NCBI RefSeq assembly: GCF_013409745.1
Contig: NZ_JACCBH010000001.1
Coordinates: forward strand, 2,666,001 to 2,730,000
Source: Microbacterium pseudoresistens
Lineage (GTDB): Bacteria; Actinomycetota; Actinomycetes; Actinomycetales; Microbacteriaceae
Length of the DNA: 64,000 bases
Direction of reading: 5' to 3'
Shown: positions 53,557 to 64,000 of the stretch, in pieces
Layout: each line of letters starts with the position of its first letter
How positions within the stretch are numbered: position 1 is the stretch's first letter
Made by a program: the position numbers and the translations under genes
The notes under the pieces: generated by a model
The model's database searches: none
Seen by the model: the letters and a program-made list of their open reading frames with translations, nothing else
Told to the model about the DNA's origin: nothing

Positions 53557-53627
53557 GCCGCTCTACACTGGCACTGACCGCACACATCGGGCCCCGCACC
53601 GAACCTGTCGGACGTCGAGAGGAATCC

Positions 53628-54518
53628 ATGCCATCCGAAGCATCGCATCGCCGATCCGTCGACAGCCTGCTCGCCGTGCTCGATCTGAGCGCCTCCGGCG
53701 CACGGACGACGGAAGACATCTTCACCGGTACATCTCAGCCGATGCCGTCGGGCCGCGTCTACGGCGGCCAGGTGGCGGCGCAGGCGCTCGTTGCGGCGCA
53801 GCGCACCCTTCCGGAAGGGCGCGCTGCGCACTCCATGCACGGATACTTCCTGCGTCCGGGCGACGCCGACCACGACATCACGTTCTCGGTGGATCGCATC
53901 CATGACGGGCGGTCCTTCTCCACGCGCCGGACACAGGCGTTTCAGAACGGCGTGCCCATCTTCTCGATGATCTCCTCGTTCCAGGACGACGGGCCCGGTG
54001 TCGAACATGCCGCTCCCATACCCGAGGGCGTGCCGGATCCCGAGGAGCTCGCCCCCGACCACACGCTCTCCGACGGGACCGAGATCACCGCCCTGCGCGC
54101 TCTCGGCGAACGCCCCGCCGACATCCGCCATGTGCAGACTCCGTTGTACCTCGACGCGCCGGCCGACGCTGAGCGCGTGCCGCACCAGGCGGTGTGGATG
54201 CGGATGCGCGCCCCGCTGCCCGACGGCGACGGCCTTCATCGCGCAGCCCTCGCCTACCTCAGTGACATGACCATCCAGGAGTCGGTCCTGCGCGCGCACG
54301 GCGTCTCGTGGAGCACTCCGGGCCTCAAGGTCGCCAGCCTCGACCACGCCATGTGGTGGCATCGCCCGGCGCGCGTCGACGACTGGCTGCTCTACGTCCA
54401 GGAGTCGCCGAACGCGCGCGGCGGTCGCGGCCTCGCCCACGGCCGCATCTATACCCGAGCGGGCATATTCGTCGCGAGTGTGGCTCAGGAGATCATGATC
54501 CGCGTGCCCGAGGCCTAA
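53628..54518 (+). CDS. tesB: Acyl-CoA thioesterase II (TesB-like)
   Basis: 296 residues with the double hot-dog fold of TesB. Features include GGQVAAQALVAAQRT in the first repeat and SMHGYFLRPGDADHDITFSVDRIHDGRSFSTRR. The second repeat carries LDHAMWWHRPARVDDWLLY, where the catalytic Asp (SLDHAMWWH) lies, followed by GLAHGRIY. It hydrolyses acyl-CoA to free acid in the cytosol. AGAGGAA precedes the ATG. Convergent with a second thioesterase gene 77 bp away. Confidence 0.93.
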   Translation: MPSEASHRRSVDSLLAVLDLSASGARTTEDIFTGTSQPMPSGRVYGGQVAAQALVAAQRTLPEGRAAHSMHGYFLRPGDADHDITFSVDRIHDGRSFSTRRTQAFQNGVPIFSMISSFQDDGPGVEHAAPIPEGVPDPEELAPDHTLSDGTEITALRALGERPADIRHVQTPLYLDAPADAERVPHQAVWMRMRAPLPDGDGLHRAALAYLSDMTIQESVLRAHGVSWSTPGLKVASLDHAMWWHRPARVDDWLLYVQESPNARGGRGLAHGRIYTRAGIFVASVAQEIMIRVPEA

Positions 54519-54595
54519 CGAAGAGCGCGCTCAGCAGCTTCCCGTACTCGTCGGTGCGGATCCGTCAGAAGCCGTTCGAGAACCGTCCCACCGCG

Positions 54596-55088
54596 TCAGC
54601 GGTGCGTGTAGACGATCGGCTCGCCGAGGTAGGGCTCCCACGCGGCGCGCATCGCCGGCTCGATGCGGACGGGGCGCCCTGTCGTCGCCGAGACGAGCAC
54701 GATCACCGCAGTCGAGCGGGCGTAGAGCACGCGCTCGGCGTTCGCCGGGTCGTTGAACACCTCGTAGCAGACCTCGACGCTCGATCCGCCGAGCTTGCCG
54801 AACCACATCTGCACCTCGAGCGGGCGCCGCTGATACGGCACCGGCGCGAAGTACTCGATCTCCTGGCGGGCGATGAGCGTGAGCACTCCCTGGGCGACAC
54901 CGGATTCGAGCACGGCCGTCTCTGGCGCATCCTCCCCCGGCTCGGGCGCCCAGAATGCGCGCACACGCGCCTCCTCGAGCAGCTTCAGCATGGAGGTGTT
55001 GTTGACGTGGTTGAACGCGTCGAGGTCGCCCCAGCGCAGCTGGATCGGGATGTGCAGGCGGCGGGCCGGATCCGCCGGTGCCGGCGAC

Positions 55089-55096
<8 letters not shown>
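54596..55096 (-). CDS. Hot-dog acyl-CoA thioesterase (4HBT type)
   Basis: 166 residues, single hot-dog domain. RWGDLDAFNHVNNTSML is the 4-hydroxybenzoyl-CoA thioesterase signature with the catalytic Asp. EYFAPVPYQRRPLEVQMWFGKLGGSSVEVCYEVF forms the central strands. The GTG start lies inside the last codons of ettA (8-bp overlap), so the two are co-translated. Substrate chain length unknown. Confidence 0.9.
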
Positions 55097-56768
<1,672 letters not shown>

Positions 56769-56919
56769 GAAGATGCTCCTTCTGTCGACGGGCGGTTCCG
56801 CGTCTCCGGCGCCTCGGGCGACGGATTGGCGCGCGGAGGCGCACACAGGGCGGACGACTCTCCAGCCTACCCGGCCGGAGCCGACGGCGTTCGCCCGCGA
56901 GAGCCCGCGTGCGCGACGG

Positions 56920-57414
56920 TCACCAATCGATCGGCATGGTGTTGCCGACCAGGCATCGTCCTTCGGCGAGCTGCGGCATGACCGCCGTCACGGGTTGGTC
57001 TCCCGTCGACGGCCCGACCTGCCCGATGAGGCACTCGGCCTCGCCCCAGCGCACGGAGAACTGGATGCTCTCCGCGGGGTTGTCGACCGTCGAGACGTCG
57101 TAGGTCGCTTGCATCGCGGCGCGGTCGAAACCGGCCGCGGTGAGCGCGTCCACGTACGCCCGGCTCGACACCCGCTGATCGGAGGCCCACACCTGGGCGA
57201 CGATCTGCTGGAAGTACGGCAGGTTGTCATCGGCCGAGCCGTCGGGAACCAGCGCAGGGGCCGCCGGCTCGGACGCCGTCGGCGACGGCGGTGGCGCGCT
57301 CGACGGGGTGATGTCGGGCTCGCCCGTGCATCCTGCCAGCAGAGCAGCGGTCACCGCGAGCACCGCGATCGAGACCGTCCGTCGACGGGGATGGCGAGGA
57401 GTCGGCGTCAGCAC
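56920..57414 (-). CDS. Putative lipoprotein, DUF6993-like
   Basis: 164 residues. A basic N-terminus and hydrophobic core lead to the lipobox LLAGC with C29 as the lipidation site, so it is expected on the outer face of the cell membrane. A Pro/Ser linker (about 30-55) is followed by a small conserved domain (DDNLPYFQQIVAQVWASDQRVSSRAYVDALTAAGFD) ending in a Cys pair region (AECLIG, GRCLVG) that may form a disulfide. DUF6993 is my best match. Function unknown. Confidence 0.8.
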   Translation of the reverse strand: MLTPTPRHPRRRTVSIAVLAVTAALLAGCTGEPDITPSSAPPPSPTASEPAAPALVPDGSADDNLPYFQQIVAQVWASDQRVSSRAYVDALTAAGFDRAAMQATYDVSTVDNPAESIQFSVRWGEAECLIGQVGPSTGDQPVTAVMPQLAEGRCLVGNTMPIDW

Positions 57415-57451
57415 TCCTCGAGTCTATGCGGCCCGACGGCGTGCAACCTGA

Positions 57452-57976
57452 TCAGGCGGCGAGGTACTCCGCGAAGCGTGCACGCACCTTGTTGACCTTG
57501 GGCACGGCGACGGCGAGGCAGTATCCCTGGGTGGGGTTCTTCGCGAAGAAGTCCTGATGCTCGTCCTCGGCGGGGTAGAACGTGCCGAGCGGTTCGATCG
57601 TGGTCACCGGCTCGCCGTCCCAGAAATCGGCGGCGCGCTGCCTGGCGCTCTCGAACTCGGCGCGCTGTGCGCCGTCGGCAGGGAACATGGCGCTGCGGTA
57701 CTGGGTGCCCACATCGTTGCCCTGACGATTGAGCTGACGCGGGTCGTGCATGGTGAAGAACGCATCGAGGATCACCTCGGACGGGATGGCCTCGGGATCG
57801 AACGTCACCTGCACCGCCTCGGCGTGCCCCGTCGTCCCCGTGCACACCATCGGGTACGTCGGATCGGGCACTGTGCCTCCCACGTATCCCGACACCACCG
57901 ACTGCACGCCCCTGAGCGGTCGGTAGGCGGCATCCAGGCACCAGAAGCAACCGCCGGCCAGTACGAACGTCTCCAT
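57452..57976 (-). CDS. msrA: Peptide methionine-S-sulfoxide reductase
   Basis: 174 residues; repairs methionine sulfoxide (S form) in proteins. The catalytic C10 is in GGCFWC. VVSGYVGG, YPMVCTGTTGHAEAV and FFTMHDPRQLNRQGNDVGTQYRS are the conserved substrate-site blocks. A late Cys in QGYC is the likely resolving residue. GAGGAGACAC precedes the ATG. Monocistronic. Confidence 0.96.
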   Translation of the reverse strand: METFVLAGGCFWCLDAAYRPLRGVQSVVSGYVGGTVPDPTYPMVCTGTTGHAEAVQVTFDPEAIPSEVILDAFFTMHDPRQLNRQGNDVGTQYRSAMFPADGAQRAEFESARQRAADFWDGEPVTTIEPLGTFYPAEDEHQDFFAKNPTQGYCLAVAVPKVNKVRARFAEYLAA

Positions 57977-58117
57977 GTGTCTCCTCGTCCCGCGCGCCTC
58001 TGGCGCGCGCTGTCTTCCTCCACGCTACGCCGCTGCGGGGGCTCGCGGCGCTCCGGCGTGTCGCGGCGGGGCGCAATGTCGGTGGTCGTCTCTATGTTCG
58101 AAGAGAAGGGAGAAGAC

Positions 58118-58396
58118 ATGACGACGAACATCGACCACGGCGCTGCGGAGCTGCTCCCCGCCATTCACTGGGCGACCCCGACGCTGCAGCGCGCCACAGA
58201 GCACCTGCAACCGGCGGGAGAGGCGCTGTGGCGCGTCGTCGACGCCCGCAACGTGATCCGTGGGCACCTGCGCATCGTTCCCGATCCGCTCGGCGTCCGC
58301 TACCGCGCGGAGCGCCTGCATCTCGCCACCGGCGCATTCCGCACGTTCGGAGAGTTCTGGAGCCCCGACGATGCCGTGGCGGCTCTCCGCGGCTGA
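58118..58396 (+). CDS. Small hypothetical protein
   Basis: 92 residues, no family recognised. It has a short acidic N-terminus, then a compact alpha/beta-looking sequence: LPAIHWATPTLQRATEHLQPAGEALWRVVDARNVIRGHLRIV, ending FGEFWSPDDAVAALRG. The run VDARNVIRGHLRIVPDPLGVRYRAERLHLATG suggests four beta strands. AGGGAGA lies 6 nt before the ATG. Lies alone between msrA and proB. Confidence 0.7.
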   Translation: MTTNIDHGAAELLPAIHWATPTLQRATEHLQPAGEALWRVVDARNVIRGHLRIVPDPLGVRYRAERLHLATGAFRTFGEFWSPDDAVAALRG

Positions 58397-58414
58397 CCGT
58401 CCGCGAGCCGAGGC

Positions 58415-59218
58415 TCAGGCGTTCGCGGGGGGAGCCGTCGACGCGGGCTCGAACCAGGTGCCGATCTCCTCGCCCGCGAGAGCCCGCGAGACCAGTTCGG
58501 CCTTCGTGACGAGCGCGCCGATGCCCGATGCGGCGGCCAGGCGCGCAGCCGATGCCTTGGTGGCGGCGCCGCCGGTGCCGACGCCGTTGACCACGCTCGC
58601 CCCGAACTCCACGCCCGAGGTGTCGTCGCCGATCCGGATGACGTCGATCGGCTGCGCGGACGGATCGCTCGGAGGCTTGGTGTAGAGGCAGTCCACGTCG
58701 CTGAGCAGCACGAGCGCGTCGGCGCCGATCAACTGCGCGACCAGGGCGGCGAGGCGGTCGTTGTCGCCGAAGCGGATCTCCTGGGTCGCCACGGTGTCGT
58801 TCTCGTTGACGATCGGCAGCACTCGAAGGCCCAGCAGACGGTCGAGCGCTCGGCGGGCGTTGCTGCGCGACGTCTGGCCTTCCAGGTCGCCCGTGGTGAG
58901 CAGCACCTGCCCGGCGACGATCCCGTGAGGCTGCAACGCCTGCTGGTAGCGGTAGACGAGCACGTTCTGCCCGACCGCGGCGGCGGCCTGCTGCGTCGCC
59001 AGGTCGGTGGGCCGCGCATCCAGATCGAGGAACGGGATCCCGCTGGCGATCGCCCCCGACGACACCAGCACCACCTCGGCGCCGCGGGCGTGCGCCTCGG
59101 CGAGACCGCCGACGATCACCGGGATGCGCCAGGCGGCTTCTCCACTGATCGACGACGAGCCGACCTTCACGACGATGCGCTCGGCAGCGGCGAGGTCCGC
59201 GCGTGTCCGCGCGGTCAT
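58415..59218 (-). CDS. proB: Glutamate 5-kinase without PUA domain
   Basis: 267 residues; phosphorylates glutamate in the first step of proline synthesis. The amino-acid kinase fold shows [44 protein letters not shown] and [15 protein letters not shown]. Many ProB proteins carry a C-terminal PUA domain of about 100 residues; here the protein ends soon after the kinase domain, like the shorter class. The ATG overlaps the obgE stop (ATGA). proA is not in the window. Confidence 0.93.
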   Translation of the reverse strand: MTARTRADLAAAERIVVKVGSSSISGEAAWRIPVIVGGLAEAHARGAEVVLVSSGAIASGIPFLDLDARPTDLATQQAAAAVGQNVLVYRYQQALQPHGIVAGQVLLTTGDLEGQTSRSNARRALDRLLGLRVLPIVNENDTVATQEIRFGDNDRLAALVAQLIGADALVLLSDVDCLYTKPPSDPSAQPIDVIRIGDDTSGVEFGASVVNGVGTGGAATKASAARLAAASGIGALVTKAELVSRALAGEEIGTWFEPASTAPPANA

Positions 59219-60720
59219 GCCTCGCCCTCATCCTGGCGCCGCTCGGCGAGGCGTTCGGACTCCAGCTCCGCACGCGCGGCGGCCTTGGCATCCATCCGCT
59301 CGTGGTAGGTCTCACGGCGTTGACTCGTCGTGCGGCGCGTGTTCGGATCGAACCGCCCGTCGAGACCGCGCGGCGAGGTGATCAGCTCCGCGGCGGAGGT
59401 CATCTGCGGCTGCCAGTCGAACACGATGCTCTCGCCGGGGCCGATCACAACCGTCGAGCCCGCAACGGCGCCCAGCCGGAACAACTCGTCCTCGATCCCG
59501 AGGCGCTCGAGGCGATCGGCCAGATAGCCCACGGCTTCCTCGTTCTGGAAGTCGGTCTGCTGCACCCAGCGCACGGGCTTGGCCCCGAGGATGCGGTAGA
59601 CGTTGCCGTACGTGCCGCCCTCGACCTTGATCTCGAAGTCCTTCTCCGCTCCCTTGGGCCGGATGACGACGCGCTCGGGCGGAGCCGTCACGACCTGCTG
59701 GGCGCGGTGCTCGGCCACGATCTGCCCCAGGGCGAAGGTGAGCGGGCGCAGGCCCTCGTGCGCCACCGTGGAGATCTCGAAGACGCGGAACCCACGAGCC
59801 TCGATCTCGGGCCGCACGAACTCGGCGAGCTCACGCGCGTCCGGGACATCGATCTTGTTCAGTGCGACGATCTGCGGGCGCTCCAGGAGCGGCACTTGCC
59901 CTTCGGGCACCTCGTACGCCGCCAGCTCGGCGAGGATGACGTCGAGATCCGTGAGCGGATCGCGGCCGGGCTCGAGCGTGGCGCAGTCGAGCACGTGCAG
60001 CAGTGCCGTGCAGCGCTCCACGTGCCGCAGGAAGTCCAGTCCGAGCCCGCGCCCCTCGCTGGCGCCCTCGATGAGCCCGGGGACATCGGCGACCGTGTAG
60101 CGGTGGTCTCCGGCCTGCACCACGCCCAGATTCGGATGCAGAGTCGTGAACGGGTAGTCGGCGATCTTGGGCCGTGCCGCCGAGATCGCGGCGATGAGGC
60201 TGGACTTGCCCGCCGACGGGTAGCCCACGAGTGCCACGTCGGCGACCGTCTTCAGCTCGAGGACGACATCGCCCTCGTCGCCCGGTGTGCCCAGCAGGGC
60301 GAATCCGGGCGCCTTGCGCTTGGTCGTGGCCAGCGCCGCGTTGCCGAGGCCGCCGCGGCCTCCGGCTGCCGCGACGAAACGCTCGCCGGGGACGACCATG
60401 TCGATGAGCACGTCGCCCTCAGGGGACTTCACCACCGTGCCCACGGGCACCGGCAGCACGAGGTCCTCCCCCAGGGCTCCCGCCCGATGATCGCCCATCC
60501 CGAAGCCGCCGTTGCCCGCGACGCGGTGGGGCGAGTGGTGGTACGAGAGGAGGGTCGTCACCTGCGGATCGGCGAGCAGTACGATGTCGCCCCCGTTGGC
60601 GCCATTGCCGCCATCGGGGCCGCCGAGGGGCTTGAACTTCTCGCGGTGGACCGACACGCAGCCATTGCCGCCCTTGCCCGCACGGAGGTGCAGCGTCACC
60701 GTGTCGACGAACGTGACCAT
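59215..60720 (-). CDS. obgE: GTPase ObgE/CgtA
   Basis: 501 residues; ribosome-assembly GTPase linked to growth control. The glycine-rich Obg domain (1-158) has [15 protein letters not shown] and [11 protein letters not shown]. The G domain follows, with [10 protein letters not shown] (K172), [12 protein letters not shown] and NKIDVPD. An OCT domain (about 345-425) and a charged tail complete it. GAGGAG precedes the ATG. It sits in the conserved order rplU-rpmA-obgE-proB, where proB overlaps its stop. Confidence 0.96.
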   Translation of the reverse strand: MVTFVDTVTLHLRAGKGGNGCVSVHREKFKPLGGPDGGNGANGGDIVLLADPQVTTLLSYHHSPHRVAGNGGFGMGDHRAGALGEDLVLPVPVGTVVKSPEGDVLIDMVVPGERFVAAAGGRGGLGNAALATTKRKAPGFALLGTPGDEGDVVLELKTVADVALVGYPSAGKSSLIAAISAARPKIADYPFTTLHPNLGVVQAGDHRYTVADVPGLIEGASEGRGLGLDFLRHVERCTALLHVLDCATLEPGRDPLTDLDVILAELAAYEVPEGQVPLLERPQIVALNKIDVPDARELAEFVRPEIEARGFRVFEISTVAHEGLRPLTFALGQIVAEHRAQQVVTAPPERVVIRPKGAEKDFEIKVEGGTYGNVYRILGAKPVRWVQQTDFQNEEAVGYLADRLERLGIEDELFRLGAVAGSTVVIGPGESIVFDWQPQMTSAAELITSPRGLDGRFDPNTRRTTSQRRETYHERMDAKAAARAELESERLAERRQDEGEA

Positions 60721-60801
60721 GTCGGGAACTCCTCTGGGGGCGGATACGCGGACGGGGCGAGCCGAAGCCCGCCCCGAACCGAAAAGAATCGCTGCGTCGT
60801 G

Positions 60802-61059
60802 TTACTCGGCGCCGGCGACGATGTTGACGACCTTGCGGCCGCCCTTCGTGCCGAACTCGACCGCACCCGCCGACAGGGCGAACAGGGTGTCGTCGCCGCC
60901 GCGGCCGACGTTGACGCCGGGGTGGAAGTGCGTGCCGCGCTGACGGACGAGAATCTCGCCGGCGCTGACGGTCTGACCGCCGAAGCGCTTCACACCGAGT
61001 CGCTGTGCGTTGGAGTCACGACCGTTGCGGGTCGAGCTCGCGCCCTTTTTGTGTGCCAT
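60802..61059 (-). CDS. rpmA: 50S ribosomal protein L27
   Basis: 85 residues: [20 protein letters not shown] with [21 protein letters not shown] and a GGRKVVNIV end. The flexible N-terminus reaches the peptidyl-transferase centre. It starts directly with the mature AHKKG sequence, so it is not the Firmicutes type that needs N-terminal cleavage. 19 bp after rplU. Confidence 0.97.
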   Translation of the reverse strand: MAHKKGASSTRNGRDSNAQRLGVKRFGGQTVSAGEILVRQRGTHFHPGVNVGRGGDDTLFALSAGAVEFGTKGGRKVVNIVAGAE

Positions 61060-61078
61060 TACTCAGCCTCTTCCGTGC

Positions 61079-61387
61079 TTACTTGATGCCGGTGACCTTG
61101 ACGCGGGTCAGGTCCTGACGGTGACCCTGGCGCTTCTTGTAGCCGGTCTTGTTCTTGAACTTCTGGATGACGATCTTCGGGCCGCGGAGGTTTCCGAGAA
61201 CCTCGGCCGTGACCTTCACCTTCGCGAGCTTGTCGGCGTCGGTGGTGATCTTCTCGCCGTCGACGAGGAGCACGGCGGGGAGCTCGATCTTCTCGCCCTG
61301 CGCCGCCTGAACACGGTCGAGCTGAACGATCGTGCCGACCTCGACCTTCTCCTGCCGGCCACCGGCGCGCACTACTGCGTAAACCAC
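61079..61387 (-). CDS. rplU: 50S ribosomal protein L21
   Basis: 102 residues from GTG ([18 protein letters not shown]), ending [30 protein letters not shown] is the conserved 23S-binding end. An in-frame ATG 18 bp upstream would add a short non-conserved extension and is not used. First gene of the rplU-rpmA-obgE-proB set. Confidence 0.96.
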   Translation of the reverse strand: MVYAVVRAGGRQEKVEVGTIVQLDRVQAAQGEKIELPAVLLVDGEKITTDADKLAKVKVTAEVLGNLRGPKIVIQKFKNKTGYKKRQGHRQDLTRVKVTGIK

Positions 61388-61542
61388 TTCACACCTGTTT
61401 TTCATTGGGGAGCCTCATGGCTCCGTACTCTCACGGAAGACTGTGCTTGCTTCGCGCCACAGCAGAGGGAACCGCAGTGGCGGGCGCGATTGGCATATCC
61501 GGCACCTCCGAGTGGAACAGAGGCACGGTGCACCAAGGAGCT

Positions 61543-61572
61543 ACTTTACCGGAAAGTGCCACCGCGCCGCAA
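61543..61572 (-). promoter_or_regulatory. Candidate rplU promoter
   Basis: On the minus strand TTGCGG (61572-61567), an 18-bp spacer, then TAAAGT (61548-61543). Transcription would begin near 61536, leaving a leader of about 150 nt (61388-61536) with no reading frame or clear hairpin I can support; leader control of the ribosomal genes is possible. The rest of the 61388-61610 gap holds only this and the DUF4031 promoter. Confidence 0.4.
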
Positions 61573-61598
61573 AGCGAGCTCCACCGTGTCCCACCGCA

Positions 61599-61604
61599 TA
61601 GGAT
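61599..61604 (+). promoter_or_regulatory. -10 box TAGGAT, leaderless DUF4031 start
   Basis: TAGGAT ends 6 nt before the ATG at 61611, with no ribosome site. Confidence 0.55.
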
Positions 61605-61610
61605 CGCGGC

Positions 61611-61883
61611 ATGGCCGTGCTCGTCGATGACCCGATCTGGCCCGCGCACGGACGCCTCTGGGCGCACATGGTCAGCGATGAGAGCCTGGACGAGCTGCAC
61701 GTGTTCGCGCAGGCGCACGGCATCCCCCGCCGCGCGTTCGACCTCGATCACTACGACGTGCCCGCCGACAGTCTGCGGGCGCTGATCGCAGACGGCGCGC
61801 AGCACGTCGGCGGCAAGCAGCTCGTACGAGCGCTCATCGCCTCAGGACTGCGAATCCCCGCCCGCGACCGGAAGCGCCTCTGA
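61611..61883 (+). CDS. DUF4031 domain protein
   Basis: 90 residues of the DUF4031 family: MAVLVDDPIWPAHGRLWAHMVSD, then HVFAQAHGIPRRAFDLDHYDVP and GGKQLVRALIASGLR. Function unknown; small, cytosolic, alpha/beta. The DDPIWPAHG and DHYDVP blocks contain conserved His and Asp that could bind metal, by inference only. Its last 42 bp overlap the 3' end of the convergent RNase E/G gene. Confidence 0.9.
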   Translation: MAVLVDDPIWPAHGRLWAHMVSDESLDELHVFAQAHGIPRRAFDLDHYDVPADSLRALIADGAQHVGGKQLVRALIASGLRIPARDRKRL

Positions 61884-64000
61884 GCCGCTGATCTCGACGC
61901 CGACCGGCGTATGCACCACTGCGGTACCCGCAGACAGCGCCGCCGTCGTCACTCGCCGACGTCCACGACCCTGACCGGGCGCCTTGGGTTCGGGAAGCGC
62001 ATCGAGCACCGAGTCGAGCAGCTGCTCCTTCTCGGTCTTGGGCGCGTTGCGCTCGCCGCCGCGCTTCTTGCGCCCCTTCTTCGGGCGCTCACCGTTCTCG
62101 ACGGGCGCGGGCGCCTCCGGCGTCTCGGTCTCGACCCCGACGGTTTCGCCGTCCGCGGTCGGCACGAGCGTCGACGCCGCGATCTGCGCCATCGCCGACT
62201 TCGCTCCCTCGGGGATGCCGTGCGTTGCGGTGCTCGCGGGAGCCGCGGACGCGTTCTGCGCGCCGTTTCCGCGCCCCCCGCCCCGACGGCCCGATCCGTT
62301 CGAGGACTGGCGGTGCTTGACGACCGGATCGTGATGCACGATCACACCGCGCCCGGCACAGACCTCGCACGCCTCGCTGAAGGTCTCGAGCAGTCCGAGC
62401 CCCAGCTTCTTGCGCGTCATCTGCACGAGACCGAGCGAGGTGACCTCGGCGACCTGGTGCTTCGTGCGGTCGCGGCTGAGGCACTCGATGAGTCGGCGCA
62501 GCACGAGGTCGCGGTTGGACTCGAGCACCATGTCGATGAAGTCGACGACGATGATCCCGCCGATGTCACGCAGCCGCAGTTGGCGCACGATCTCCTCGGC
62601 GGCCTCGAGGTTGTTCTTCGTGACGGTCTCTTCGAGGTTGCCGCCCGAGCCGACGAACTTGCCCGTGTTCACGTCGACCACGGTCATCGCCTCGGTGCGG
62701 TCGATGACGAGCGATCCCCCCGAGGGCAGCCACACCTTGCGGTCCAGCGCCTTCTCGATCTGCTCGGTCACGCGGAACGCGTCGAACGGATCGACCTCGT
62801 CCTCGTACGTCTCGACCCGCTCGAGCAGGTCCGGGGCGACGCTCTCGAGGTACGAACGGATCGTGCGACCGGCATCCGCGCCCTGGATGAGCATCTTCGT
62901 GAAGTCCTCGTTGAAGACGTCGCGCACGATCTTGACCAGCAGGTCGGGTTCCGCGTGCAGCAGCGCAGGCGCCTGCTGCGTGGTGACCTGCTTCTGGATG
63001 TGCTCCCACTGCGCGGTGAGGCGCTGCACGTCGTGCGTGAGCTGCTCCTCCGTCGCGCCTTCGGCGGCGGTGCGCACGATGACGCCCGAGGACTCGGGCA
63101 GCACCTCTTTGAGGATGCGCTTGAGGCGGGCGCGCTCGGTGTCCGGGAGCTTTCGCGAGATCCCGTTCATCGAGCCGTTGGGCACGTACACGAGGTAACG
63201 GCCCGGCAGCGAGACCTGGCTGGTCAAACGCGCACCCTTGTGGCCGACCGGATCCTTGGTGACCTGGACGAGCACCTTGTCACCCGGCTTGAGCGCCAGC
63301 TCGATGCGGCGGGGCTGGTTGCCGGTCTCCACGCCGTCCCAGTCGACCTCGCCGGAGTAGAGCACGGCGTTGCGCCCGCGACCGATGTCGACGAAGGCGG
63401 CCTCCATGCTGGGCAGCACGTTCTGCACGCGGCCGAGGTACACGTTGCCGATGAGCGAGGCGTCCTGGTTGCGGGCCACGTAGTGCTCGACGAGAACGTC
63501 GTCTTCGAGCACGGCGATCTGGGTGCGGCCGTTCTTGGCGCGCACGACCATGACGCGGTCGACGGCCTCGCGCCGCGCGAGGAACTCGGCCTCGGTGACC
63601 ACGGCGCGCCGACGACCGGCGTCGCGCCCGTCGCGGCGGCGCTGCTTCTTGGCCTCGAGGCGTGTGGACCCCTTGATGCGCTGCGGCTCGGTGATGTACT
63701 CGACCTGGCGACCGCGCTGCCGCGGCTGCTCGTCGCGATCGTCGGAGTCGCCTCCGCCGCCGCGCCGGCGCCGACGGCGACCGGACGGCGAGCCGTCGTC
63801 GGAGTCGTCTGCACCGGACGGCAGTGCCGGAAGCGGAACGATCTCGGGCGCGTAGAAGTGCAGCTGGGTGGACACCCGCGACACGAACACCTCGGGAAGC
63901 AGGCCGAGCGACACGGCCGTGACCGGCTCGGGCTTCGCCGGTTCCGGCTTCGGCGTTTCGGGTGCTGCGCTCTCGACGTCGGTGGTCGTTTCCGCCTCGG
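61842..64000 (-). CDS. rne: Ribonuclease E/G family protein, 5' end beyond window
   Basis: About 719 codons are present; the reading frame runs open to the window edge, so the N-terminal part is missing. An Arg-rich, Gly-rich stretch is followed by the S1 domain (NVYLGRVQNVLPSMEAAFVDIGRGRNAVLYSG). The catalytic DNase-I-like domain has VVDVNTGKFVGSGG and GIIVVDFIDM carrying the metal-binding Asp residues. The zinc-link CEVCAGRG and a disordered C-terminal tail follow. It cleaves single-stranded RNA in mRNA decay and rRNA/tRNA maturation. The acidic/Pro-rich region at the edge (PKPEPAKPEP) is typical of the long N-terminal extension of actinobacterial RNase E. Confidence 0.94.
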   Translation of the reverse strand, partial: EAETTTDVESAAPETPKPEPAKPEPVTAVSLGLLPEVFVSRVSTQLHFYAPEIVPLPALPSGADDSDDGSPSGRRRRRRGGGGDSDDRDEQPRQRGRQVEYITEPQRIKGSTRLEAKKQRRRDGRDAGRRRAVVTEAEFLARREAVDRVMVVRAKNGRTQIAVLEDDVLVEHYVARNQDASLIGNVYLGRVQNVLPSMEAAFVDIGRGRNAVLYSGEVDWDGVETGNQPRRIELALKPGDKVLVQVTKDPVGHKGARLTSQVSLPGRYLVYVPNGSMNGISRKLPDTERARLKRILKEVLPESSGVIVRTAAEGATEEQLTHDVQRLTAQWEHIQKQVTTQQAPALLHAEPDLLVKIVRDVFNEDFTKMLIQGADAGRTIRSYLESVAPDLLERVETYEDEVDPFDAFRVTEQIEKALDRKVWLPSGGSLVIDRTEAMTVVDVNTGKFVGSGGNLEETVTKNNLEAAEEIVRQLRLRDIGGIIVVDFIDMVLESNRDLVLRRLIECLSRDRTKHQVAEVTSLGLVQMTRKKLGLGLLETFSEACEVCAGRGVIVHHDPVVKHRQSSNGSGRRGGGRGNGAQNASAAPASTATHGIPEGAKSAMAQIAASTLVPTADGETVGVETETPEAPAPVENGERPKKGRKKRGGERNAPKTEKEQLLDSVLDALPEPKAPGQGRGRRRVTTAALSAGTAVVHTPVGVEISGSEALPVAGGDSQS

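Overview
The window is a contiguous chromosomal segment of a high-GC actinobacterium. Gene content and order point to Microbacteriaceae, most likely Microbacterium or a close relative. The evidence is the glnA-glnE-glnA2 block, a PucR-type regulator in front of fabD-fabH-acpP-fabF, actinobacterial DUF4191, DUF3145 and DUF4031 proteins, a DUF6993-type lipoprotein, the C4 zinc-ribbon coiled-coil protein, and many leaderless-looking starts with a TAGnnT -10 box 6-7 nt before ATG/GTG. It is almost entirely core genome. I see no prophage, insertion sequence, integrase, CRISPR array or plasmid function, and base composition looks even throughout.

Layout. 1-5.5 kb: the end of a leucyl aminopeptidase gene, then lpdA and a double-lipoyl E2 gene, with a convergent membrane protein that looks like a pseudokinase. 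5.6-8.5 kb: a DUF4191 membrane protein, a RimK-type ATP-grasp ligase carrying a C-terminal RCK_C-like domain, a divergent RimB-like retropepsin and an RDD membrane protein. 8.5-15.3 kb: nitrogen block with glnA (GlnR box upstream), glnE, glnA2 and a small SPOR-like protein. 15.3-20 kb: polyphosphate glucokinase, rnpB (RNase P RNA), a divergent family-A DNA polymerase, an aldo/keto reductase and a zinc-ribbon protein. 20-25.3 kb: a class V aminotransferase, then an ECF41 sigma factor divergent from four genes that include three NAD(P)-binding Rossmann proteins, then tRNA-Val. 25.4-33.8 kb: aceE, a FasR-like regulator, fabD, fabH, acpP, fabF and DUF3145, which joins acetyl-CoA supply to type II fatty acid synthesis.

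33.9-38.3 kb is the most accessory-looking part. It holds a cupin-fold Fe(II)/2-oxoglutarate oxygenase-like gene with a possible iron box, divergent from a DUF262-DUF1524 (GmrSD-like) protein. The latter overlaps an S33 peptidase-like hydrolase, followed by a CAU-anticodon tRNA. 38.3-46.8 kb: a gamma-carbonic-anhydrase-like protein, an OafA-type acyltransferase with SGNH domain, dps followed by a 16-bp tandem repeat, an amidohydrolase with a PaiB-like flavoprotein, nei, rpiB and ferrochelatase. 46.9-58.4 kb: pepN, a MscS-truncated globin-flavin dehydrogenase overlap chain, two acyl-CoA thioesterases, ettA, a lipoprotein, msrA and a small hypothetical. 58.4-64 kb: rplU-rpmA-obgE-proB, DUF4031, and the 3' part of an RNase E/G gene cut by the window end.

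No clear undescribed system stands out. The best leads are the DUF262-DUF1524 protein with an unexplained C-terminal segment, the RimK-RCK fusion facing a RimB-like protease, the possibly iron-regulated oxygenase, the ECF41 locus with two adjacent palindromes, the pseudokinase-like membrane protein, and the 16-bp tandem repeat after dps.
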